From assembly GCA_002708145.1 (NCBI GenBank), contig PAOV01000008.1:1-6064 (forward strand): a stretch of DNA of 6,064 nt. The letters are read 5' to 3'. The notes under the pieces are model-generated. The model searched no databases and had not been told where the DNA came from. It was given only the letters and a program-made list of their open reading frames with translations. Below, piece after piece: positions 1 to 5,531 of this stretch. How positions within the stretch are numbered: the stretch's first letter is position 1; every line of letters begins with the position of its first letter. This DNA is from Chloroflexota bacterium. Its GTDB lineage: Bacteria; Chloroflexota; Dehalococcoidia; Lucifugimonadales; Lucifugimonadaceae. The position numbers and the translations under genes were made by a program.

Positions 1-409
1 TATCCATTTGTGGTATTTTTTTAGCAGTAGTAAGCAACATAGCAAGTGCGTGTTCGGCAACAGAAATAGTAGAAGAATTTTTAGTATTGCTTACAGATAT
101 ACCTAATCTTTTTGCTGAAGCAATATTAACATGGTCCATCGCTGTTCCCCATATGGCTATATGTTTAAGATCTTGAGAAACTGATTCTAAAAGTGGATTA
201 TCAATGATTGTTGAAGTATGTGATACAACTAAGGTATCTGAATCAGCACAAATTTCTAATATTTCATTCGATGATTTCGGTCTAGTTCTATTTATTACAA
301 GGTTATAATTTTTGAATTTTCTTAATTCATTAAATTCATATGAATCTGAAAGAATTGTCGGGAAATCATCAATTACTGTGATTTTTTTTATTTGAGTGTC
401 ATTTTGCAT
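1..409 (-). CDS. D-isomer-specific 2-hydroxyacid dehydrogenase, N-terminal part (truncated by window edge)
   Basis: This reading frame is open for 136 codons from an ATG at 409-407 to the left edge, so only the N-terminal part is visible. Family members are NAD(P)-dependent oxidoreductases that interconvert 2-hydroxy acids and 2-oxo acids in the cytoplasm; 3-phosphoglycerate dehydrogenase and glyoxylate reductase belong here. The evidence is the block at residues 86-125. It carries a version of the G-x-x-x-D-x-V-N/D-x-x-x-A motif (GTAMDHVNIASA), then LGISVSN and then SVAEHALAMLL, in the order and spacing of the substrate-binding domain just before the Rossmann insert. The N-terminus (ITVIDDF) is the usual first beta strand. 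The GxGxxG nucleotide-binding loop and the Arg/Glu/His catalytic residues lie outside the window, so substrate and completeness cannot be judged. The start is 10 nt after the trhO stop on the same strand, with no clear Shine-Dalgarno, suggesting co-transcription and translational coupling. Confidence 0.85.
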   Translation of the reverse strand, partial: MQNDTQIKKITVIDDFPTILSDSYEFNELRKFKNYNLVINRTRPKSSNEILEICADSDTLVVSHTSTIIDNPLLESVSQDLKHIAIWGTAMDHVNIASAKRLGISVSNTKNSSTISVAEHALAMLLTTAKKIPQMD

Positions 410-419
410 AACTATGTGA

Positions 420-1394
420 CTATGTGTTTTTTAAGTGTTTTTTTTGGAGTCGAATTGTTTTTTTATAACTTTCTGTGTTTTGACCTATATGATTTTTGCC
501 TCTTCTTGAGTTTATTTCTATTTGATTTTGTCTTTCCTCATATCTGGACTTATCAAAAATATTTTTTTTATCATGGCAAATATGACAACTTACTCCTTTT
601 TTGTAATGCTTTGATTTTGTATCTTCAAATGAAATTGGGTTTTTACAAGCATAGCACTGAGTATAATTTCCTTCCAAAAGACCATGTTGAATTGAAACTC
701 TTTGATCGAAAACAAAACACTCCCCGTTCCACATACTTTCTTTTTTTGGTATTGATTCTAAATACTTAAGTATTCCACCTTTAAGTTGAAAAACCTCACT
801 GATTCCTAATCCTAATAAGTACGATGATGCTTTTTCACATCTAATACCTCCTGTACAGTACATTGCAATTTTAGGGGAATTTTTGATTTTTTTTAAATTT
901 TTATGAACCCATTCAGGAAATTCTCTAAAGGATGATGTAGAAGGGTCAATTGAGTTTTTGAATTTTCCTATTGAAGTTTCATACATATTTCTCGCATCTA
1001 TGAGTAATACATCTTCTTGTGAAATAAAATTGTTCCATTCCTCCGCTTCCACATAGGTTCCTGTTAAGTTAGGTGGGGAAATTTGTTTTTCTCCCATGGT
1101 AACTATTTCATTTTTAATCTTAACTTTCATCCGATAAAAGCCAACAGAAGAGGAAAATGAATACTTAACTTCAAGGGAGTCAGTTTCAAGGATTTTTTTT
1201 AAAAAAATAATGGCTTTATCAACATCAGAGTTTTCTCCAGCAATAGTACCGTTAATACCTTCATTAGCAAGAAGAATTGTACCTAAAATTTTTTTTTCGT
1301 TGCAATATTGTAATATCTTATCTCTACGTAAATTCAATTTGTCGAGATTGAAAAATTTATATAATGCTGCGAATTTAATACTTTTACTATTCAT
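420..1394 (-). CDS. trhO: tRNA uridine(34) hydroxylase TrhO (rhodanese family, formerly YceA/UPF0176)
   Basis: The 324-residue product matches the TrhO family in layout. An N-terminal acylphosphatase-like domain (about residues 6-100) contains the signature LLANEGINGTIAG at 41-53. The central rhodanese domain (about 115-212) has LLIDARNMYE at 130-139 and the active-site loop YCTGGIRCEKAS at 179-190, with catalytic Cys180 and the family's second cysteine, Cys186. A C-terminal segment holds two CxxC pairs (Cys247/250 and Cys270/273), which look like a structural metal site, followed by a basic tail. Known members use oxygen to hydroxylate U34 of certain tRNAs, giving 5-hydroxyuridine, the precursor of cmo5U and mcmo5U, and so help wobble decoding. 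The ATG at 1394-1392 sits about 22 nt downstream of the inferred transcription start and has no Shine-Dalgarno. The gene leads a minus-strand unit with the 2-hydroxyacid dehydrogenase; no functional link between the two is evident. Confidence 0.93.
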   Translation of the reverse strand: MNSKSIKFAALYKFFNLDKLNLRRDKILQYCNEKKILGTILLANEGINGTIAGENSDVDKAIIFLKKILETDSLEVKYSFSSSVGFYRMKVKIKNEIVTMGEKQISPPNLTGTYVEAEEWNNFISQEDVLLIDARNMYETSIGKFKNSIDPSTSSFREFPEWVHKNLKKIKNSPKIAMYCTGGIRCEKASSYLLGLGISEVFQLKGGILKYLESIPKKESMWNGECFVFDQRVSIQHGLLEGNYTQCYACKNPISFEDTKSKHYKKGVSCHICHDKKNIFDKSRYEERQNQIEINSRRGKNHIGQNTESYKKTIRLQKKHLKNT

Positions 1395-1423
1395 TAGGCT
1401 TATTATTTGTATTTCAAGGTTTA

Positions 1424-1429
1424 ATTATA
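1424..1429 (-). promoter_or_regulatory. Putative -10 element for the trhO unit
   Basis: A perfect TATAAT reads on the minus strand 30 bp upstream of the trhO ATG. The best -35 at 17-bp spacing (1447-1452, TTCATT) is poor. The position suits a short leader of about 20 nt. Chance TATAAT matches are common in DNA this AT-rich, but the location in the only large divergent intergenic region supports it. Confidence 0.5.
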
Positions 1430-1464
1430 CTTAAGTTTTATCGAAAAATGAAAGAATTTAGTAT

Positions 1465-1470
1465 TATAAT
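1465..1470 (+). promoter_or_regulatory. Putative -10 element for the plus-strand operon
   Basis: A perfect TATAAT lies 34 bp upstream of the ATG at 1505 and would give a leader of about 28 nt. No good -35 hexamer stands at 16-19 bp spacing (the region reads cgaaaaatgaaag), and there is no TG extension, so the promoter may be weak or activator-dependent. It is arranged back to back with the minus-strand TATAAT at 1424-1429. Confidence 0.5.
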
Positions 1471-1504
1471 GATAAATCTAAGTTTTAAATATTATTTATA
1501 AAAA

Positions 1505-1846
1505 ATGAGTGTATCCGTAAGAATTATGTATTGGAAAGAAATTCCAGTCCAAATACAAGCAAATGATGGTAGTCAAACTATATCAAGGCAACTTGAGGAC
1601 CGATTTCAACAGGCAGTAGATTCTATTGCTATGTATGATGGCAGTGCAGGAACAGATGATTATTTAGATTATTGGGGGTATGGGGAATATATATCTTTAG
1701 ATGAAAATCTTGATTCTGCATTGAAAATTTTTGAACAAAAATATAATTCTATGCCCAATGACTTTGTAAAAAAAATTGTAAAAACTATCGATGATAAAAC
1801 TCGTGATGAATCTCATGGAGCTATTGATCATTGGTTAATAAAATAA
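1505..1846 (+). CDS. Small 'Virulence_fact' family protein, methyl-transfer-associated, function unknown
   Basis: The 113-residue product has no signal peptide, membrane segment or cysteine. From memory it resembles the Pfam family called 'Virulence_fact' (PF13769), a set of short proteins of about 90-115 residues. The shared features are a first strand ending in YW(K/R)(D/E)IP (here Y9-P14), a following x-V/I-Q-x segment, an LxxRFxxAxD helix (residues 30-39), AM, and a conserved D-x-Y-L-x-x-W stretch (D51-W57). The rest is an acidic helix (about 66-78) and a charged C-terminus. As I recall, relatives in Rhodobacterales sit among methylenetetrahydrofolate reductase, corrinoid protein and methyltransferase genes. 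The same context here, with a homocysteine-methyltransferase gene 17 nt downstream, fits an accessory role in one-carbon transfer rather than virulence. It is the first gene of the plus-strand operon and has no Shine-Dalgarno. The family call is fairly confident; the role is inference. Confidence 0.75.
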   Translation: MSVSVRIMYWKEIPVQIQANDGSQTISRQLEDRFQQAVDSIAMYDGSAGTDDYLDYWGYGEYISLDENLDSALKIFEQKYNSMPNDFVKKIVKTIDDKTRDESHGAIDHWLIK

Positions 1847-1850
1847 ATTC

Positions 1851-1854
1851 AGGA
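1851..1854 (+). promoter_or_regulatory. Ribosome binding site (AGGA) of the homocysteine methyltransferase gene
   Basis: AGGA lies 9 nt before the ATG at 1864. It is one of only two Shine-Dalgarno-like sites in the window (the other is AGGGA at 5524-5528) and supports this start. Most other genes here appear to be initiated without one. Confidence 0.55.
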
Positions 1855-1863
1855 TGATTTTAT

Positions 1864-2736
1864 ATGAAAATACTAGATAGGTTAAAGAATAAAGAAGTAT
1901 TAATTTTTGATGGTGCAACAGGTACTTATTTGCAAAAAAATGGATTGGTCGCAGGTGACTCGCCAGAAAAAATGAATATAGAAAGTCCAGAGACAATAAA
2001 AATGATGGCTAAACATTATTTCGATTCTGGATCGGATATTGTACTGACTAATTCATTTGGTGGTAATAAATATATGCTGAAGAAATATGGTATTGAGGAC
2101 AAATTTTATGAAGTTAATAAATTAGCAGCTGAATTAGCGAAATCTGTCACTCCTGTAGGAAAATATGTTTGTGGCTCAATAGGTCCAACAGGTGAATTTC
2201 TTGAGCCTCTTGGTGCTATTTCTGAATCAGAAATGTATGATGTGTTTACCGTTATGTGTAAAGCTTTTGAAGATGGTGGCGCTGATGCTGTAATGGTTGA
2301 AACTCAACTCGGATTAGAAGAAGCTACATTGGCTATTAGGGCAGCTAAAGACCATACTAAATTGACTGTTATGTCAACTATGGTTTTTGATAAAGGTCCA
2401 AGAGGTTATTTCACCATGATGGGAGTAACACCAGAATCAGCAGCTAAAGGATTAGTAGACGTTGGGGCAGATATTGTAGGTACTAATTGTGGCAATGGTA
2501 TAGAGAAAATGATTGAAATTGCAACTATGATGCGTCAAGCAACAGATGCATATTTAGTAGTTCAGTCGAATGCTGGTATTCCGAGCATTGTAAAAGGAAA
2601 AGTTATTTATCCAGAATCACCAGAATTTATGGCTGAAAATTATAAAAAATTATCCGAGATACCTGTAAATATACTAGGTGGTTGCTGTGGGACAACCGAT
2701 GATCATATTCGAGCTCTAAGGAAAGCTGTAATTTAG
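1864..2736 (+). CDS. Homocysteine S-methyltransferase-domain protein (BHMT/MetH N-terminal type)
   Basis: The 290-residue product is a single zinc-dependent homocysteine S-methyltransferase domain (TIM barrel, PF02574), close to full length for the stand-alone form. Hallmarks in order are FDGATGTYLQ (15-24), the SGSDIVLTNSFGGN strand (55-68), GSIGPTGEFLEPLG (104-117), VETQ (145-148), GTNCGNG (206-212) and GGCCGTTDDHIRAL (272-285). Cys209, Cys274 and Cys275 are the three expected zinc ligands that activate a thiol such as homocysteine. The methyl donor is not fixed by these motifs: family members use betaine, S-methylmethionine, methyl-folate or a methylated corrinoid. There are no folate, cobalamin or reactivation domains, so this is not a complete MetH. 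A similar single domain occurs in corrinoid-linked methyl-transfer operons, and the MtaA/CmuA-type gene at 5532 makes such a role plausible. The gene follows the small protein at 1505 by 17 nt and precedes the amidohydrolase by 11 nt, consistent with one operon. Confidence 0.9.
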   Translation: MKILDRLKNKEVLIFDGATGTYLQKNGLVAGDSPEKMNIESPETIKMMAKHYFDSGSDIVLTNSFGGNKYMLKKYGIEDKFYEVNKLAAELAKSVTPVGKYVCGSIGPTGEFLEPLGAISESEMYDVFTVMCKAFEDGGADAVMVETQLGLEEATLAIRAAKDHTKLTVMSTMVFDKGPRGYFTMMGVTPESAAKGLVDVGADIVGTNCGNGIEKMIEIATMMRQATDAYLVVQSNAGIPSIVKGKVIYPESPEFMAENYKKLSEIPVNILGGCCGTTDDHIRALRKAVI

Positions 2737-2747
2737 TAATTAAATTT

Positions 2748-3767
2748 ATGAAAAATGTTATAGAGGCTAATATTAATTCTTATGAAGATATAAATTGGCC
2801 GAATAAGAATACTAAACAAAACTACTCTTTTATTAGAAGTAAAAATAATAACACTGTGAAAATTCCAGTAACTATTATTAATGGTCACTTAGATGGTCCT
2901 ACTTTTTCAATAATGAGTGGAATGCATGCTGGTGAATACTCAGGAATGATTGCAGCACAGAAAATAATTTCAAATATATCTCCTTCAAATTTACATGGGA
3001 AGCTAATTATTATACCCGTAATTTCAGTAGAAGCTTTTTATCAAAGATCTATGCAAATTTCACCTATTGACCAAAAAGAAGTTCATTTTATTCAACCAGG
3101 GAATCCTCTAGGAACATATTCTGAACTTCTAATTGATACTATTTTTCAAATTGTTAAGAAATCTGATTACCTTATAGATATGCATTCTGGTGAGCTGGTT
3201 CAATCTTTACACCCTTGGGTTCCAGTTCCATTGCTAGGTTCAAATGATATGAAGGATAAGGCAAAGCTTCTTGCAAGAGGTTACAGAGTAGACTTTGTAG
3301 AGTACAGAGAAGACCTAGCCTCTATTCCGCCTTTATGCATATCATTGGCTGACGAAGGAATAGTAAATATTTGGGTAGAAATAGGAAAAAATGGTATTCC
3401 TACTTCTTCTGATGTATCAAGGCATTATGATGGTATTATATCTGCACTAAAAAGTGTTGGTTGCTTAGCTGGTAAAGCTGAAAAGCCAAAGCAAAAAATT
3501 ATTAAAGGTAGAAGATATCAAATTAATGCAAAACATAGTGGTTTTTGGCATCCAGATATTAGAGAGGGTCAAATTGTTGAAAAAGGTCAGATATTAGGTA
3601 AAATCACAGACTTTTTTGGTAATTTGATTGAGGAATATAAGGCTCCTGAAAAATCATTGGTTCTTTATTATTGGACAAGTCCAGCTATAGATATTGAAAG
3701 GAAACCTCATGGATATGATTGGCATTCTGGATTAATTAGTTTATTAGAATTGAATGAAATTAAATAG
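2748..3767 (+). CDS. AstE/AspA-family zinc amidohydrolase (succinylglutamate desuccinylase/aspartoacylase type)
   Basis: The 339-residue product matches the M14-like AstE/AspA family, which hydrolyses N-acyl amino acids (N-acetylaspartate, N-succinylglutamate, N-acetyl-diaminobutyrate) to a carboxylate and a free amino compound. The zinc site is visible as SGMHAGEYSG (His60, Glu63) and LIDMHSGE (His146, with Asp144 beside it). Asn119 with Pro120 (PGNPLGT) fills the usual position of the substrate-binding NRxFPG-like loop, and Glu211 in WVEIGKNG is the likely catalytic glutamate. About residues 250-325 look like a small beta-barrel of lipoyl/biotinyl type (GFWHPDIREGQIVEKGQILG), as in the DoeB/EutE-like branch. 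No signal peptide is seen, so it should be cytoplasmic. The ATG has no Shine-Dalgarno and follows the previous stop by 11 nt; the 3' end overlaps the dipeptidase gene by 14 nt, a strong sign of coupled expression. The exact acyl substrate cannot be inferred. Confidence 0.87.
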   Translation: MKNVIEANINSYEDINWPNKNTKQNYSFIRSKNNNTVKIPVTIINGHLDGPTFSIMSGMHAGEYSGMIAAQKIISNISPSNLHGKLIIIPVISVEAFYQRSMQISPIDQKEVHFIQPGNPLGTYSELLIDTIFQIVKKSDYLIDMHSGELVQSLHPWVPVPLLGSNDMKDKAKLLARGYRVDFVEYREDLASIPPLCISLADEGIVNIWVEIGKNGIPTSSDVSRHYDGIISALKSVGCLAGKAEKPKQKIIKGRRYQINAKHSGFWHPDIREGQIVEKGQILGKITDFFGNLIEEYKAPEKSLVLYYWTSPAIDIERKPHGYDWHSGLISLLELNEIK

Positions 3768-4773
3768 TAAAAAATCTAATTTTAATATTTTTCTGGCTCA
3801 TGACCATATGAGAAATAAAGATGATATATTGCGTGATATCAAATCAGGTGTTTCAGGAAAAATACTTCATTTAGAACTTGATGGGTGGATTGATGCTCCT
3901 TCAAAAGAGATTTATAAGAAAACTTATAATTCAAGTCATGGTTTTTATGAAAGATATTTAAAGTCTTTATCAAAATTAGAATTATTATTGAAAGAAAAAA
4001 AAGATTCTATAGTACTAATTAGAGGAAAATCCGATTTCAATAATGCGAAAAAAAATAATAAATTTTCTTTGATTTTAGGTAATGAAGGAGGGAAAATAGT
4101 TGGTGAAAATTTAGAGAATTTAGAAATTTTGTATAAAAGAGGATTGAGGCATATTCAATTAAATTGGGCAATGAAAAATTTTTTATCTGCGAGTCAAGAA
4201 GAAGAAGGGAAATACTCAGATACTGGTTTGAGTAAAATAGGGGAAAAATTAATCTTTGAAATGAATTCAAAAGGAATGATTATTGATGTTTCTCATTCTT
4301 CTCCTATATCTATTAAGAATGTATTAAAAATTACTAAAAAACCAATAATTAATTCTCACTCAGGCTCACGAGTTCTGTCAAATAAACCTCAAAATTTATA
4401 CGATAGTCAGATCAAAGATCTAGCAGATAATAATGGTTTATTGGCTTTGCATTTTTGTTCAAGGCTAGTTTTGGGTGTAAATGATAAACAGTCAAATATT
4501 CCTGACATAATAAAACATGTAGAATATATTAGAAATTTAGCTGGGATTGATATATTGGCTTTAGGGCCAGATTGGATTTTAGGAGATGAATCTAGAGACA
4601 AAAATTATCTCATAAATACAAACCAACAAAATATAACTTGGACTAAAGATTTAGAAGACTCTAGTAAGATAAATAATATTATTGACCCTTTGGAGAAGGC
4701 TGGTTTTAAGTCTATAGAAATTGAGAAACTCCTAGGCGAAAATTTCACAAGATTTATTAACGATGTTATGTGA
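3754..4773 (+). CDS. Membrane/renal dipeptidase family metallohydrolase (M19), atypical first metal motif
   Basis: The 339-residue product carries the order of motifs of the renal dipeptidase family (PF01244), binuclear zinc enzymes that cleave dipeptides and some other amides. Seen are LGNEGG (108-113, bridging Glu111), TGLSKIGEKLI (157-167), IDVSHSS (177-183, His181), NSHSGSR (200-206, His202 and Arg206), ALGPDW (269-274, Asp273) and a C-terminal LGENFTR. The N-terminal motif differs: where the family usually has H-x-D (DxHNDxP), this protein has AHDHM, giving H16-x-H18, as in other amidohydrolase-superfamily members. There is no signal peptide or membrane segment, so 'membrane' is a family name only. 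The start is ATG 3754, immediately preceded in frame by TGA, so no longer form exists; it lies inside the 3' end of the AstE/AspA gene. The overlap suggests the two hydrolases act in one pathway, for example successive cleavage of an acylated dipeptide. Confidence 0.87.
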   Translation: MKLNSKKSNFNIFLAHDHMRNKDDILRDIKSGVSGKILHLELDGWIDAPSKEIYKKTYNSSHGFYERYLKSLSKLELLLKEKKDSIVLIRGKSDFNNAKKNNKFSLILGNEGGKIVGENLENLEILYKRGLRHIQLNWAMKNFLSASQEEEGKYSDTGLSKIGEKLIFEMNSKGMIIDVSHSSPISIKNVLKITKKPIINSHSGSRVLSNKPQNLYDSQIKDLADNNGLLALHFCSRLVLGVNDKQSNIPDIIKHVEYIRNLAGIDILALGPDWILGDESRDKNYLINTNQQNITWTKDLEDSSKINNIIDPLEKAGFKSIEIEKLLGENFTRFINDVM

Positions 4774-4863
4774 ATATATGATTTAGTGGAGATCAACAGA
4801 AAAATTATGTAGATAAAATAATGATTTTTCATTTATAATTGTTACAAATAAATTTATAAAGTA
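4774..4863 (+). promoter_or_regulatory. 90-bp intergenic region with possible internal promoter
   Basis: This is the largest gap on the plus strand. It contains a perfect TATAAT at 4834-4839, 24 bp before the next ATG, and no recognisable -35. An 8-bp direct repeat, ATTTATAA, occurs at 4831-4838 and 4852-4859, 21 bp apart (two helical turns). No stem-loop with a T-run is visible, so there is no support for an intrinsic terminator. The gap may mark a second promoter for the last two genes, but such matches arise easily in AT-rich DNA. Confidence 0.35.
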
Positions 4864-5514
4864 ATGGATGCAAGAAAAAAAACCAAAGAATTAGGTAGCT
4901 GCATTGAACTAGTTTCAATGGATCCTTTTTTTAATGATATTTCCGTTGGCATATTCAAAAAAAACCGACATTTGACTATTTGGTCATTTAGTAATTTACC
5001 TGAACTTGATAAAAGAATTGAACAAATAAGAGATAATTGCGCTTTACTTGGAGATGTAGATATTCTAAATGGTACCCATAACAAATTAGCTTTGAGAACT
5101 GATCTTTATCTTGAAAGAGCTCTTAGATTCATGTTTGCTAATGCTGTTCAAAAAAATCCTAAAGATTTTAAAATAGATGGTCCAATTTCAGCTCCTGATA
5201 CTAAAACTAAACTGACATTTTTCTTAGATTCATATGAGGAAGGTTCTAACGTTGTATATAAAGTTTCCGCTCAAGGTGATCATGAAAAAGCCCATATGAG
5301 ACTGAGGGCTGTAGTTGGAGGTTTCATAAAATATGCTAGTTGCGTAAAGGTTTCGAAAGAAGAATTTATGTTCCCAGATGGTAAAAGATACGATAAATTT
5401 GCTAGATTGATATTGCCAGTTGCCAGAAATGTTAGTGCTACTGAAAATATGCTTTCTCAAACTGAAATGCAAGGTCAAATGACTACTCAAACATTAGGTT
5501 TTTCACAAACTTAG
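4864..5514 (+). CDS. Unrecognised 216-residue protein next to an MtaA/CmuA-type methyltransferase
   Basis: I do not recognise a family. The product is soluble-looking: no signal peptide, no hydrophobic membrane segment and only three cysteines (13, 59, 160), with no CxxC metal motif. An apparent alpha/beta N-terminal part (about 10-60) contains strands at SVGIFKK and LTIWSF and a charged helix LDKRIEQIRDN at 48-58. The middle holds a helix LYLERALRFMFANAV (81-95). About 115-160 alternates beta strands (KLTFFLDSYEEG, VVYKVSA) with MRLRAVVGGFIKYAS at 145-159. The final 25 residues are rich in Gln, Thr, Met and Ser and look disordered. Codon use and base composition resemble the neighbours, and the frame is long and ends 17 nt before a well-supported gene, so it is very likely real. 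ATG 4864 is the first in-frame start; Met19 (4918) is an alternative. Context suggests an accessory protein for methyl transfer, which is inference only. Confidence 0.8.
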   Translation: MDARKKTKELGSCIELVSMDPFFNDISVGIFKKNRHLTIWSFSNLPELDKRIEQIRDNCALLGDVDILNGTHNKLALRTDLYLERALRFMFANAVQKNPKDFKIDGPISAPDTKTKLTFFLDSYEEGSNVVYKVSAQGDHEKAHMRLRAVVGGFIKYASCVKVSKEEFMFPDGKRYDKFARLILPVARNVSATENMLSQTEMQGQMTTQTLGFSQT

Positions 5515-5523
5515 AAATAAAGC

Positions 5524-5528
5524 AGGGA
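5524..5528 (+). promoter_or_regulatory. Possible ribosome binding site (AGGGA) of the MtaA/CmuA-type gene
   Basis: AGGGA ends only 3 nt before the ATG at 5532, closer than usual, so it may be a weak site. It is the only purine-rich stretch near this start, and the strong N-terminal family match supports the start independently. Confidence 0.4.
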
Positions 5529-5531
5529 ATT

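Noticed and set aside
392..769. Plus-strand open frame of 125 codons rich in Phe and Leu, antisense to trhO.
   Set aside because: It is a shadow of the AT-rich trhO coding strand: the composition (runs of F, L, Y) is what poly-A/T codons give on the opposite strand, no family motif is seen, and trhO is well supported.
1210..1434. Plus-strand open frame of 74 codons opposite the trhO 5' end, reaching into the divergent promoter region.
   Set aside because: It is antisense to the strongly conserved trhO N-terminus and its product has no recognisable feature.
4774..4830. Intrinsic terminator after the dipeptidase gene.
   Set aside because: No G+C-containing inverted repeat followed by a T-run could be found.
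4831..4859. ATTTATAA direct repeat 21 bp apart as an operator.
   Set aside because: Eight A/T-only bases repeat easily by chance in this composition; it is noted in the intergenic entry but not claimed as a site.
4037..5490. Several minus-strand open frames of 64-86 codons opposite the dipeptidase and the 216-residue gene.
   Set aside because: They are short, hydrophobic by composition, lie fully opposite or largely inside plus-strand genes, and show no motif or ribosome binding site.
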